DNA of 64,000 bases from Juglans regia. Lineage: Eukaryota > Streptophyta > Magnoliopsida > Fagales > Juglandaceae. A model generated the notes under the pieces. The model had not been told where the DNA came from and did not search any database. It saw only the letters and a program-made list of their open reading frames with translations. Positions within the stretch are counted from its first letter, which is position 1; every line of letters starts with the position of its first letter. Position numbers and translations under genes: made by a program. Below, piece by piece: positions 1 to 12,306 of the stretch. Location of the stretch: NCBI RefSeq assembly GCF_001411555.2, contig NC_049911.1, positions 4,340,001 through 4,404,000 of the forward strand, in the 5' to 3' direction.

Positions 1-2185
1 GTGGTTCCATAAATACTGATCTATATATGAATCTATTGTAATCGGTATATCTTATCAAGAGAATCCCCATTGCTTGATTTTAGAGCCAACAGCCACAAGG
101 TAATTAGATGAAATGAAACAAATATAAATGATTAGAAGCACACTTGTTGAGGCGATCTCAAGAAGAGCCCAAAAATCCAAGTCCAAAGGAGATCACAAGC
201 AATGGCATGCAGTACTTGGCGTATTTGTGTGCCTTTACCAGTTACCACACGCAACCGTCCCGTCTTCTCATATATATATATATATAGCGTCCTTAATTCC
301 GTACTTCTTTAAACGTAAAGAAATTAAAAAGGACAACCTTAAAGGCAACTTTTCTTAAAAAAAAAAAAAAAACAAAACAAAACAAGAAGAAGAAGATATT
401 TATAAGGTCACATACAGTTATTCATCCTCGGGAGGCTTTAGACTTCAGATTTCAGAGGATTCCATGAGTTTCACGTAGCAGGAAGTGAAAAGACAGAAGA
501 GGAGATCAGAGATTCAGAATCGTTATCGTTGAAGAGATCATAGTCTCAAGGACATGACAGTTGATGGAATATTTCATGGTCGATTTTCCAATCTGTTCCA
601 TCTTTTTCCTTCTTGTTTCTATGAATTCCTATCATCCATCCATCTTTCTTCCAGACATGACTATTGCAAGAGACTTTAGTCCATAACATTGCAAAGTACG
701 AATTTTGCATACACTTAAATCAATTACAGTTGGTGCTGCGCAAGACTCAAGTTGCCCATCCCGAATGACAACACAACAACCAAATTACCAGAGTTGAGAA
801 TGACGGCAAAAGAAGGGGTTTTTCAAGGCCATGGTGTGAATTCCATTTCAATATATTTCAAACTTATTATCCATGAAATCGCTATTTTTTAAACTTTTTA
901 TAAAAAGTTAATTATATCTCTCTATTTTATACATTTAAATACATCTTAATCTTAATAAAATTTACAAAATATTACTATTTACATATCAATTCAGATAATC
1001 TAAGATCATCTCAGTATGTAAATGCAGCCTATTACAAAGAAAACAGTAACCAGGGCGGCCACTTGGTGTTTTATACCTTCTCATTTGGTTCATCTCAGTC
1101 CGAATCATATACCTTCTCTATTTTATAAAATATTATTTAATTTAAAATAAGGTTGTAAAAAAATTGTATTTTTATAATTTTCGAGTCTCTCAAGTTTTTT
1201 TTTTTTTTTTGTAATTCCTTTCTGTTTTAACACGAATTTTGGAGATGTGCCGACAAATAAAGTCTCTGGAGCTGCTAGCATTTATTATATATAAGATTTT
1301 TTCATCTACCTACCAAAAAAAATTTAAGTAATTTTTTATGATTAATTTAAGAAAATATTTATATTCTATATATTGATATGATTGAGATAATAAATAGTAA
1401 TATTACATGTAGCCACCACCTGATTGATGTGCCGTGGCTATTACATCAAGAAAGATGCAAATAATAGACATAATAAATTCGATATTAGATGACTAATTAA
1501 TTGAAGGCCGATCGAGCCTGTGACGAGGTTGCATGCCGCTTGCATAATCGTTGTGGGGGAAAGAACATTAGAGTACAACAGGTGCAACAGTCACGTGTGG
1601 TCTTGAACAGTGAACACACTCGCCATGTCCTCAACTCCAAGATTGAAGAGAATTTGGATGCAAAAGGTCGAGAGAGACAACTGAAAAGCTGGGGACCAGA
1701 CTGAAAGAAAGAAACAGATTCAGATTCCCCATATTCTTTTTCTCAAGTTGCTCCCATCCCTTGAACATGATGGACAACTTGGACTAATGCAACATCCAAC
1801 GTACCAAAAGCAACAACTCATGCCCTCTGCAATTCCCATTCCCGTTTGATGTATATGGGGCATGGGGGGGCGGATTCACAGGTGCTGTGGTAATCAGACA
1901 ACCGTGAAACAGCCTCGAGGTCAGGGCATTTTCTTGGACCCTCTGCCCTTGATTACATTTCTAACAGATTTGCAGAAACTAGGCATGATGCTCGGACAAT
2001 AACACTTAAAGGGTGTTAGGCCTCGGCCCGTGCACCACTGTGCTAGCTAGTTGATTTCTCTGAATTCTTTGCAGTGGGTTCTTTCGTGCAACGACCTAGG
2101 CCTTAATTCGAGTGTTGGACTGGACTCTTAAGTCAAAACCATACTTCCCCTCGAGCACCGGCCTGCATGGGCAATAGAAAACCAT
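1..2185. other. AT-rich intergenic DNA, no gene seen
   Basis: I see no open frame with recognisable protein similarity here. The stretch contains a short AT dinucleotide run near 271-286, an A-rich run near 356-385 and a T-run near 1197-1211. A 67-codon frame at 1501-1704 starts at TTG and has no family likeness. The last few hundred bases may include promoter sequence for the duplicated kinase-like unit that starts near 2190. Confidence 0.5.
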
Positions 2186-2189
2186 GAAA

Positions 2190-4000
2190 TTCCTCCTTTC
2201 TGTAATTTTTAATGTTATTTTCTGCAAGCAATTCATGAAAACCAGCTGGGGCTCCTGTCGTTTTCTGGAAATGTAAAGCCCTTTCTTTTTGCCCTTCGTC
2301 ACAAAATATAGGACCATTTGGGCTTCTTTGTTGCCGAAAACAAAACGATCAGCACTTTTGTGTTAGCTTAGTGCTTATATGTGTCACATTGAAGGTGGAG
2401 ACGTAAGCTTTTCACAAAGAATGTGTGGCGGAGTGGCTTGCAGTTGACCTGGAAAGCAATTTCTTTAGAATATCAAATAAAGGCTAGCTAACAGTTGGGA
2501 CGATGGGGAAGGTTCCCGGGTGCTAGAATATTACCATACTTAGAAAATATTCATAATATTCTAATATAATATTCTAACACCGGGGAGTTTCGACAAAATG
2601 TACCTCTAATTACGTTGACAGCAGGGGAAAGGGAGATTAGAAGGTTGGGCAATGATAAATTCCTGGATAGTGAAGAGATCGATCATTTGTTAAACTAGGC
2701 TGGAAAAGACGAAAGAGAGAGAGGCATGCTAATGGAGAAGCTGGTGACTTATTGCAGAGATCTTTTGAATGGTCGAAAAACGAGAAAGAAAGCTTTTCTA
2801 GAGAATGGAAGCATGGTATTGGAGAAGCTGGTTGCCACTTGTAATGGCAGGCCTATTCTCATACGTAACTTCTCCATTGAAGAGATTGCGTTGGCAACTA
2901 ATAACTACGATCCTGGCCGTGCTCTGCATACAGGATGTGCTTCATGGTACATGGGTTCTCTTGAAGGTCGAGAGATTTCTGTGAAGAAGAGTGCTACACG
3001 GGATGAAGCCCTCACTATATGACGACTATTTCTGAAAAGATGAGGGCGCACAAGAATGTTTTAAAGCTAATAGGTTGCTGTCGAGACTCCAGTTCCTCTT
3101 TTTTGGTATTCGAATCAACTCCGAATGAAACTCTTCTTGATCGAAGTTATGCCTACGATTTTGGCGGAACTCCACGACAACGACAACCCATAGAGTGGCG
3201 AAGCAAGTTAAACATTGCGAGAGAAATTGCTCATGCAATCGCATATCTTCATCATGCGTTTTCCAAACCTATCATCCATAGAGATATATGCACTGGAAAT
3301 ATCTTCTTGGACCAACATGATATTCTCAAACTATTTGTCTTTTCACTTTCCATACCAATCCCAGAGAATGAGACTCAAGTACCGGCCGGTCTTGATGGGA
3401 CTTTTGGATATACTTGCCCCCGCCATTTAGCTACAGGTTGGATAACGGAGAAAGCTGATGTCTATAGTTTCGGTGTGCTTCTATTAGAGCTCTTATCTGG
3501 GTTGAGATCTAGTGAACTTCGAGTAAAAGCTATGGTTGAAGATGACCTCCAGGCAAAAGGACCTTCTTTTGAGCAGCAATTGCAAGCTGAATGGGAACTT
3601 GTAAAAGATTACATAAGAAAACATGATATAGATGAGATTGTGGATCCAGAAATCCTGGCAGAAGCAGAAGGAGCTTGTGTTAAGCGGCAATTACAAGCTG
3701 TATTGGACCTTGCTGTAACATGCATGGAGCACAATCCAGAGCTAAGGCCAACTATGGTTGATGTTTCAAAGAAACTAAGATGGATTGGGAGATCCGTATC
3801 ATAATACTATTTTCTCACTTCATCCATCCGAGTTCCTCTACATAATCATCAATTGTCCAATATGGATCAATTTATTGCTTTTCCAAGTCACTTGTATAAG
3901 TATCAGATGGTTTTCGTACCAGAGGAGAGCTTTTTAGCAATAATCCTTTTTATTTTACCCGTATCATTTCTTCATGAGGATTGCAAAGTTCCATTTGGTT
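2190..4000 (+). repeat. Tandem duplication, copy 1 (pseudokinase unit)
   Basis: This block realigns, with small insertions and deletions, to about 4580-6225. The similarity covers about 500 bases of upstream DNA, the whole kinase-like reading frame and about 200 bases of 3' flank. The coding parts lie exactly 2265 bases apart at both the start (2726 and 4991) and the stop (3804 and 6069). Copy boundaries are approximate because they were judged by eye. Confidence 0.8.
2726..3804 (+). pseudogene. ZED1/ZRK-like receptor-like pseudokinase, frameshifted
   Basis: The frame resembles plant ZED1-related kinases (ZRK, RLCK XII-related), cytoplasmic pseudokinases that in Arabidopsis partner with the NLR receptor ZAR1. 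Visible landmarks are the N-terminal FLENGSMVLE and FSIEEIALATNNY segments, the beta-3 lysine in ISVKK, the catalytic-loop text HRDICTGN, FGYTCPRHL, and the DVYSFGVLLLELLSG helix. The DFG metal-binding motif is replaced by VFS in LFVFSLS, as expected for a pseudokinase. A one-base deletion relative to copy 2, just after 3016, creates a TGA at 3020-3022 and moves the frame, so the product would stop after about 98 residues. The rest is open to the stop at 3804. A sequencing or assembly error is the alternative explanation. Family is fairly sure; exact orthology is not. Confidence 0.75.
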
Positions 4001-4579
4001 TTTCGGTTGGGAAATTTTGTATATATAAAAGCTTCATGAAAGTTTGTCTTGTTTTTCCCCCACCAAGCTCTCATTTTCTGTGAGGATGTCAGAATCGGGT
4101 TCCAATCCTAGGACCTGGGCGTTTTTATTTCTTTTGTCTCATCTCCTGCATACTAAAACAGGCTGATCATCAATCAATCTAAACAGAGTGTTAGCAGAAT
4201 TTACATATTGGGAAGCAAATTCTGGACTGAGTTTTGCCGTTTAATTTGAGCTGACCCATCAAAGATTAGAAGCTTATTCCGTAGTTTCACATGTATGACA
4301 TCCAGAGACTGTAGAGCATATTGCAGACGATGGACATACGTATTAAATAGAAGGAATTAGTGTCGAAAGTTATTAAGCTTTTGCTTTTGTTTATAAAAAG
4401 TCGGACTTGTTCAATGGCTTTAGTCGTATTGATGCCCTTTAGTGGCACATAGGTATGGTGTTCAAGAAAGCCTTTTTTAAGCTTTATCATGGAAATGAGC
4501 AAGCGGACTGTAATTCTATAATGATAAGTTTTAGAGGAACCTTCAAACACGTTTGCGCGAAGAGGGTAGGAAATCAGAC

Positions 4580-6225
4580 TTCCTCCCCGTAATTCTATAA
4601 TGTTATTTGCTGTAAGCAATTTAGAACCAGCCGGGGCTAGCCATGCTGTTTGTTCCATTGGGGTTTCTTTGGTCAAAAACAGAAAAGATGGGCACTTTGT
4701 CTTAGTTCTGTGCTTATATCACGTTGACTTGACTGTGGAGACAACAAGCTTTTGTCACTTAACGTGTGTCCCAGTGAATTGTAGTTGACTTTAGGAGGCA
4801 ATTCTCTAGAAAGTCCAATAAACAAAGACTAGCTAACAGATAGCAACGATGAGGAAGGCTCCGTCAAGCTTCGACGAAACTTCCCTCTACTCAAGCTTCT
4901 TCGACAAAACGTTGGGCAACGCTCAATTACTGCAGAGTGGAGAGAGATCATTTGTTAAAATTGACTGGAAAAGGCAAAAGGGAGAGAAGCATGCTAGTGG
5001 AAAAGCTAGTGACCTTTTGTAGAGAGAATCTGAATGGCCGGAAAGGGAAAGAGAAAGAGAAAGAGAGAGCGTATCTAGAGAATGGAAGCAGGGTATTGGA
5101 GACGCTGGTTGCCGATTGTAATGGCAGGCCTATTCCTATACGTAGCTTGTCCATTGAAGAGATTACGTTGGCCACTGATAACAAAAATTATGGTCCTGCT
5201 CTGCAATGGGATACATGGCATATGGGTTCTCTTAGGTCGAGAGATTTCTGTAAAGAAGTATGCTAAACAGAACCAAGTCCTCACTGATATGGCTATTTCT
5301 GCAAAGATGAGGGCGCACAAGAATGTTTTAATGCTAATAGGTTGCTGCCTCGAGACTCCAATTCCTCTTTTAGTATTCGAATCGACTCAGAATGGAACTC
5401 TTGCTGATCGGATTTATGCCTATGATTATGTCGGAACTCCACTACAACGACAACCCATCGGGTGGCAGAGCAGGTTAAACATTGTGAGGGATATTGCTCA
5501 TGCAGTCGCATATCTTCATCATGAGTTTTCCAAACCCATCATCCATAGAGACATAAACCTTCGCAATTATCATCTTCGACCAACATGATATTCCCAAACT
5601 ATCTGGATTTTCACTTTCCATACCAATCCCAGAGAATGAAACTCGAGTACAGGCCGTTCTCTATGGGACTAATGGATACACTTGCCCCAGCCATTTAGCT
5701 ACAGCGTGGTTAACGGAGAAAGCTGATGTATATAGTTTCGGTATGCTTCTGTTAGAGCTCATAACTGGGCAGATATCTAGTCAACTTTATATAAACGCTG
5801 GAGTTACAGATGTCCTCATGGCAGAAGAAGCTTCTTTTGAGCAGCAAGTGCCAGCTGAATGGGACAATGCAAACGAGTGCATAAGAAAATGTGATATAAT
5901 TGTGGATCCAGCAATCCTGGCAGAAGGTGGAGGAGCTTGTGTTGAGCGGCAATTACAAGCTGTATTTGAACTTGCTTTCACATGCATGGAGTACAATCCG
6001 GAGCTAAGGCCGAGTATGATTGATGTTTCTAAGAAACTAAGATGGATTGGGAGATCATCCTTATCATAATACTATTTTCTTCACTTCATCCAACCAAGTT
6101 CCTCTGTAATCATCAATAGTCAAATATGGGTCAATTTATTGCTTTTACTAGTCACTTGTGCAATTTATCAATAATCCTTTCTTCACCATTTTGAGTTCTT
6201 CTCGAGGATTGCAAAGTTCTATTCT
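4580..6225 (+). repeat. Tandem duplication, copy 2 (pseudokinase unit)
   Basis: Direct-repeat partner of the block at about 2190-4000. Upstream similarity includes matching short words around 2370-2500 and 4720-4850. Downstream similarity runs through a shared ATTGCAAAGTTC near 3980 and 6208. Divergence is visible throughout, so the duplication is not very recent. Confidence 0.8.
4991..6069 (+). pseudogene. ZED1/ZRK-like pseudokinase copy 2, two frameshifts
   Basis: This is the tandem paralogue of the kinase-like frame at 2726-3804. It keeps YLENGSRVLETLVADCNGRP, ISVKKYAKQN, NVLMLIGCC, HRDI and DVYSFGMLLLELITG. Two lesions break it. A two-base deletion after 5233 shifts out of the first frame, which then ends at 5266. 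A one-base insertion around 5578-5590 inside the catalytic loop shifts it again, and that frame ends at 5588. The last part, through 6069, is open in the third frame. The DFG position reads GFS, so this copy was also a pseudokinase. Its lesions differ from those of copy 1, so the two copies decayed separately. It might still be transcribed as a non-coding RNA; the sequence gives no evidence either way. Confidence 0.78.
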
Positions 6226-6413
6226 GATAAGTGAATGTCAAAGCATCTTTTTTACCTGTTGGGAGCATAAAATATGCAACCTTACTCTCTGAGAAGCAAG
6301 CCTTAGCCAGCTACGCACATAAGTAATTGATTGTGTTTAGATTGTATGTATGACTGGCAACGCCAAGAACCATCGACGGCTATGGGCAATGACCGCCATC
6401 GGCCTTGGTTGAG

Positions 6414-6610
6414 ATTAGGTTTGGATACACAAAACATTTTATCTTATTTCATCATTACAACTTTTTCAAATTTTCATATAAAAATATAATAAGCAATTCA
6501 ATTTTTTCAAATTCTAAAATAAAAATAATACTAAAAAATTATATTCTAATAATATTTTATTCAACTTTCAACAAAACATCTGATCTGATCTGTACTGTCT
6601 AGCCAAACCC
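6414..6610. mobile_element. MITE of the GTTTGGAT family, copy 1
   Basis: A compact AT-rich element begins with AGGTTTGGATACAC and ends with AGCCAAACCC, an imperfect terminal inverted repeat. The interior carries the same words (TTCAACTTTCAAC, TTTTTCAAATTTT) as the elements at 35857, 58722 and 63757, here in opposite orientation. It is too short to encode a transposase and must be non-autonomous. Ends are approximate. Confidence 0.6.
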
Positions 6611-9600
6611 ACCATAAATCCTAGACATATGAGCAATTTATTGGATTGGCCCATTTCTCTATGTAGAAGAACGTTCTATATCCAACGTTGGAAATACATA
6701 CTCTGTGCGCTAAAACAGATTTTCCTTCAACACATTCTGTGTTATAAATACTTTCATCCCCGAAATAAAAACTGGTATTGATGCTTCACAATGAAGAATC
6801 ATAGTGCTAAAAGAACATATTCTGTGCATCAAAATGGATTTTTCCTTAGCACATAAAGCTACTTGTGACAACATATTTTAGAATATCACTTGCACCTTCC
6901 CAATATATCTTTTCACTCATGTCAGCTTGTGGACAACGCTAAAGCCAAAGTTTCGTGAAATTTCCCTCTACTACCGCAACTGTTAGATTTTTTTTTTTTT
7001 ATAAAATTAAACTTATCTCAACGCGAAAAGCTCTGCAAGGCTAACAAATAAATAAGGAAGGCTCTGGACACTTTCGTGGACGCCAGAGTAGTCTGCAAAG
7101 GGCATTAAGGTTGGGCCACATTCGATCTCGGCGGAGTGGGGAGCGGAAAAAAAAACAAAGAAAATATGTTAAACAATGTTCATGGAGAGAGAGAAAGAGA
7201 GAGACCTTGTATAACGCTATAGTGCTATAGTGGGGACACTAAAGAAACACATCTCCTGAGCTTTACCTTCCAATGTAGAAGACAAATTGTGTTATAAGTA
7301 CCAGAGCGGCCCACAGAACACTCTGTATGCACTAAAACGGATATTATTATTCCTTGAATGGATTATGTGATAAATGCTTCCATCCCCACAAGGTTTCCTT
7401 CTAAATTTCAAGAGCTTCTATATCAGAGCAAGCCAAACTGCCAAAGCAATCATTTATGGAAGGGAGAATTAACTGGAACACTTCACAATAAAGAAACATG
7501 TTGCTAACACTACTAGAGCAATCCAATGAACATATTCCGTACATAAAAATGAATTTTGTAGAATCTCACATTCACCCTCACAAGATATATCATGCAACTC
7601 ATTATCATGTCAGCTAGAGCAAAGTCATGTATACACCAAATATTTTCGAATGGGGAAAGGGGTGGGACAATATTCACATCCGAATGGAGGTTCCAGGAGG
7701 CAGGAGCTATAGCAACTCAAATCAATGTAGAAAAACTGAGAAACTATTGAGTGGAAATTGGATTATCACGGTATTTAAGTTAAATCATGCACTTAAGAGT
7801 TAGAGGTCTTTTGTTTCCTACTTCTTGCTGTGAAACATCTTTGTGTTTGCAGTTCTGGCCCATCCACACTTGTGTCAAGGTGCTTCTAGATTATTTCACA
7901 GTTCCATAATAAAAGCAACTATGAGTTTATGTATAGCATACACAGAATCACAGTTGGCAATCTAAATTCAGCTAATTAACTGCAAGTCAAGATTGAAGAC
8001 CCAAGGAGTCAGCCAACTTGCAAATTTTTTAGTTTCCCAGCAACAAAATGTAGCCACAATGTTAATTATAGAAAAATAAAATAAAACAGTAAAATATAGC
8101 ATCAGCAGTTTACTTCTGGTGAACTTACCCAAAGAAAAACTCTGTCAAGGGAAATTGAGTAAACAGTAGTGAGTCAGCAACATGGCTTCTCCCTCAACAA
8201 TACATGAGCCAGAAAAAAATGTAAGGCCATGTATACTAGCAACACGGCGACTTTCCTCTCGAGGGAGCATTTATTATACTCATGTTACAGATATTGTGAA
8301 TGCTGGTACACTTACCTAAAAAACAAAAGAATCTGGGGCAACAAATAAGGATGAGAGGACATTTATTTATGGAAGGGATGAGACAACATGAATAACATTA
8401 TGTCTCCAGCTAAGTACAAGGAGATTACAAAATTCACTCTGAAGAAAAAAGCATTAGAAGACAGAAAAGTATTAAAGAACAAGTTTTTTTTCAAAGATGC
8501 AGCAAGTCTTTCAATCAGTAAAAGACAAAGCAACCTACATAACAACATTCAATACTGGCCCCTAATTTTATAATCTCATGTCCAACATCATAAATTTGAA
8601 GCTGAGGTTTCTCAGGAACCCAAATGCCATATGATTACAGCTTGAAGGTGACACTACAGACAATGTAACATCAGGACTCCCCAACAAGTATATACCCTCA
8701 GGCATTTGAACTACTTTGTATGAAACAATAGAGAAAAAAAAAAACCGACACTATCAGCATTCATTACAGTTTAAATCTACAGCGCCCTACTAGATGCAAT
8801 ATAATAACACAAACTTTACTCCAAATAACCACTCTTTTTTTACAAGTAAATAGCCCACACTCTTTACTAACCTATTTGATATAAAATGTTAGCCAAATCA
8901 AATTCAATCTACACAATCCAATGAAATCCACTCTTCAAACAATCTTATCAAGAGACTCATGTACTTGAAACCTGCACAAATGGCTATGATCTAGCATCCC
9001 ATAAAAGCAAGCAGCATAAGTCACATTAAGGACGACTTATGGCTGAATATGAACTAAAAATTTGGAAAGGGAGCAATATATAAAAGAACCCTACAAAATG
9101 CATGTACGAACGCGAGTACAGATGCTTTGGATTGCGCACACACTCTCTCAGAGATATCATTCTGCTGGAGGTAATCCGACATAAGATAACGTTTCATTTG
9201 ATCTAATATCTTGAAATTAATTCCAAATTAACATCAAAACACTCCTGCACTATACATCTAACACGAGGTAACTAGCCATGATTTCTGCAGCGCACACTGA
9301 AAAGAGCCAATAACAAAAAAAAAAAAATACAAAACAAAACATAATAAATACTCCATCATCATTGTCCTTTCGGAACTGAAAGATCTCATATAGTTTACAT
9401 CAGTAAAAAAGAAAACTAAATGCTGAAGATGCCATGTGTAATTCTAAACTTAAAACTATAAAAGAAAGAAAACCTGGACAAAACAAAAACACGGGAATTC
9501 TCCGGCCAGTTGAGCGGCTCTGACTTACATGTCCCATCTGAATTAGACATAAAAATCAGCAACCAGGCCCTGATATTGCTTAAAAGTTGGCTCGTCTAAT
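6611..9600. other. Intergenic DNA downstream of NFS1
   Basis: No coding sequence is recognisable in about 3 kb. The part near 6900-7150 has weak word-level likeness to the upstream regions of the two pseudokinase units (for example GGAAGGCTC and TTCGTGAAATTTCCCTC), so it may be the remnant of a third promoter copy. The last 200-300 bases, up to 9606, probably include the NFS1 3' untranslated region on the minus strand. A-rich runs occur near 8730 and 9320. Confidence 0.4.
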
Positions 9601-9606
9601 CCCAAA

Positions 9607-11007
9607 TTAGTGCTGTGCCCACTGAATATCCTTGATATTAATCCCCTCCTTCACCATCTCATAAAGCGGGCTCATTTCCCTCAACTTCTCCACCTGCTCC
9701 ACCGTAAGCTGAACTGCCCGATCGATCTCTGCCTCTGTGCTGAACCTCCCAATCCCAAACCTAATGGATGTGTGGGCCATGTCCTCGTCCACCCCCAACG
9801 CCCTCAACACATACGACGGTTCCAAGCTGGCGCTGGTGCATGCGCTTCCACTCGACACAGCAACCTCCTTGAGCCCCATCAACAGGCTTTCACCCTCGAC
9901 ATACGCAAAAGACAGATTCAGATTGCCCGCGTACCTCCTCTCCACACTCCCATTCACCACCACTCCATCCAGCCTCTCCTTCATTCCATTCAGCAAGCGC
10001 TCCTGCAATGCGCTGATTCTTTTATCATCATATTCCATTTCCTTCATTGCAAGCTCACATGCGGCGCCCATCCCCACCACCAAAGGGGTCGGCACGGTCC
10101 CGCTCCGAATCCCTCTCTCCTGGCCACCGCCGTTCATTTGAGGCTCCACGCGAATCCTAGGTCTTCTTCTCATGTACAAAGCCCCAACGCCTTTCGGCCC
10201 GTATATCTTATGCCCACTCAGAGACATCAAGCTGACGTTCCACTTATCCACGTCGACGGGAATCTTCCCCAGAGCCTGCGCCGCATCGGTGTGGAACGGA
10301 ACGTTAAATTCCTTGCATATTTTCCCAATTTCCTCGAGCGGTTGGATCACTCCTATCTCGTTGTTGACCGCCATGACCGATACGAGCCCGGTATCAGGCC
10401 GAATCGCGGACCGGAGCATCTCCAGGTCGATAATCCCGTCGGTGCCAACGGGCAAGTAAGTGACGTCGAAACCCTCCTGCTGGAGGTGACGGCAAGAGTC
10501 GAGGACGCACTTGTGCTCGGTCTGGGTGGTGATGACGTGTCGCTTCTTGTCCTTGTAGAAGTGCAAGACGCCCTTGACGGAGATGTTGTTGGACTCGGTA
10601 GCGCCGGAGGTGAAGACAATCTCCTTCGGAGAGGCGCCAATCAATGCGGCGACTTGGGAGCGAGCGGTCTCAACTGCGTTCTCGGACTCCCAGCCGTAGA
10701 GGTGGGTCCGAGAGTGGGGGTTTCCGTAGCGGGAGAGGTAGAAGGGGAGCATAGCATCGAGGACTCGCGGGTCGACGGGGGATGTGGCCTGCATGTCCAG
10801 GTAAAGCGGCCTTCCGGAAATCCTCACGCCTTTCATGGTGATTCCATTCGTGTCCTCGTAGGTATCAGTCGCAGGATAAAGTTCTGCAGCGGCGGCAGCG
10901 GAGGAGGAGGAAGAGAGGCAGCGGAGGAAGTGGTACTTAGCGTTAAGCTTTTCCGTGAGGGTTTTACGGAGAGTGGAGGAAGAGGAAGCAAGAAATTTCG
11001 CAGCCAT
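9607..11007 (-). CDS. NFS1: Mitochondrial cysteine desulfurase NFS1
   Basis: The 466-residue product is a class V, PLP-dependent aminotransferase-fold enzyme. It converts cysteine to alanine and donates sulfane sulfur to the ISU scaffold for Fe-S cluster assembly in the mitochondrial matrix. Residues 1-45 are rich in Ser, Ala and Arg with few acidic residues, as in a mitochondrial presequence. The mature enzyme starts near [17 protein letters not shown] (66-82). The PLP-binding lysine is K267 in [11 protein letters not shown]165 lies in TEHK, and the mobile-loop catalytic cysteine is C390 in [10 protein letters not shown]. The C-terminal [18 protein letters not shown] segment is typical of mitochondrial and proteobacterial IscS-type enzymes. 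Length and the single uninterrupted exon fit my recollection of plant NFS1. The start sits in a good context (GCCATGGCT). It is divergent from the acidic-protein gene at 12307. All key residues are present, so it should be functional. Confidence 0.97.
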   Translation of the reverse strand: MAAKFLASSSSTLRKTLTEKLNAKYHFLRCLSSSSSAAAAAELYPATDTYEDTNGITMKGVRISGRPLYLDMQATSPVDPRVLDAMLPFYLSRYGNPHSRTHLYGWESENAVETARSQVAALIGASPKEIVFTSGATESNNISVKGVLHFYKDKKRHVITTQTEHKCVLDSCRHLQQEGFDVTYLPVGTDGIIDLEMLRSAIRPDTGLVSVMAVNNEIGVIQPLEEIGKICKEFNVPFHTDAAQALGKIPVDVDKWNVSLMSLSGHKIYGPKGVGALYMRRRPRIRVEPQMNGGGQERGIRSGTVPTPLVVGMGAACELAMKEMEYDDKRISALQERLLNGMKERLDGVVVNGSVERRYAGNLNLSFAYVEGESLLMGLKEVAVSSGSACTSASLEPSYVLRALGVDEDMAHTSIRFGIGRFSTEAEIDRAVQLTVEQVEKLREMSPLYEMVKEGINIKDIQWAQH

Positions 11008-12306
11008 GGCGATTTTGCTTCACGGTATGGTGAAAGGCAATTTGGGAAATGAGTTCTTCTACATAGAAAAGTGAATTAAGATTAGGGCAGAGGGTCACCG
11101 ACTCGGAGTGGGAGTGTGGGACAGGAGATTGGGCATAACACGTGGCAAGTCAAGAGCCATGTACTAATACGGCATCGTTTTTATGAGAAAGAATTCAAAG
11201 AAACATATCTGGCCTTCTGCCATTGGGGCCAGTTCCTGTCCCACTTGCTGCCAATCATCTTATAAATTAGTGAGCGAGCCTTTCCGTGGAGTTGCATACT
11301 CTCTCTCTCTCTCTGCAAGTTGTCGCTGACATTGCGGTTTCCAGATCCCAATCTCAGTGAAGCGTCTACACCCAGGAAGTAAGGAAGGAAGGAAGGAAGC
11401 AACATTACTCGAAATTTCCTCTTTTAGAGCCTTGGGTGAAGTGGCTTAAAGTGCTAATTTTGGCAGCCATTGTTTCAATCTTTGAATCTTTAATTTTGGT
11501 GAAAGTATTTTTGACCAACTTGTCAAGATAAAAGGCTCACTTTTTCTTTCTTGTTTTCTCTTACTCAGAATCTACGGGTGCTTGAGTTCTTCCGGGTACG
11601 TCTCTTTCCTAACAATCTCGTCCCAAATTTGGGTTTATCTGATATTTGTAGGAGTCGGATCTTTGGTGCTCTGCTTTCACACACATGTTTAGATCTGGAT
11701 GAATTTACTTGCTCTGCTTCTGCATTCCGTTTTACTTATTAGATTTCGCCTTTCTTTAGATTTTTTATGTCCTTCGTTCGAGTTTGATAGCTGTGGTTGA
11801 ACCAAAGTGGGATTTGGTGATACTTTTGATTCACTTGGGTTATTCAAGAAAATGGAGTCTTTTTGTTTTTTGGTCCTGCCGGAGTGGGTGATGTTGTTCT
11901 GGATTGTTATTCGAGAGCGTGTTCCGGTTTAAATGGAAGGCCTTTTCTCGTCTTTTAATCACGCATTCCATTTCACATGTAGAATTTGATTGTAATCATT
12001 GAACTACTGGTGATGTTCGTTGTCCTTCTGTTAATCTTGTGTAGATCGGCTTGGTTGAAAATACCTTTGTCATATTTGATATGCTTGAGGAAGTTTGGAG
12101 GATTTAGATGATTAAGAAGTACAACACATCTTAAGACGTTGATAAAATTGACGAGTTTTTGACTGGTTAATTGCATACTTCAGTCATCAACATTGGAGCT
12201 ACATGATTTGATGGACGTTTCAGTCTTTGAATCGATTATTGATAGAACTTGAACTTTTGGCAGGTTTTGGGCGAGACTTGCAAGTTGAGACTGAAAGAAA
12301 TTCGTC
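11008..12306. promoter_or_regulatory. Divergent promoter region and 5' leader with probable intron
   Basis: This interval separates the minus-strand NFS1 start (11007) from the plus-strand start at 12307. A CT-rich tract at 11280-11296 and GGAA repeats at 11375-11398 are typical of plant leader and promoter sequence. For the plus-strand gene I infer a 5'-untranslated intron, with donor GGTACGTC near 11597 and acceptor TTTTGGCAG ending at 12263, which leaves about 43 bases of leader before the ATG. The intron is inferred from splice-like sites only; cDNA would be needed to prove it. No clear TATA box was identified for either gene. Confidence 0.4.

Noticed and set aside
9610..11052. 480-codon plus-strand open frame over NFS1
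   Set aside because: It is the exact antisense of a well-supported enzyme gene. The product has no family likeness, and its composition (His/Pro/Leu-rich) is that of a complement of conserved codons.
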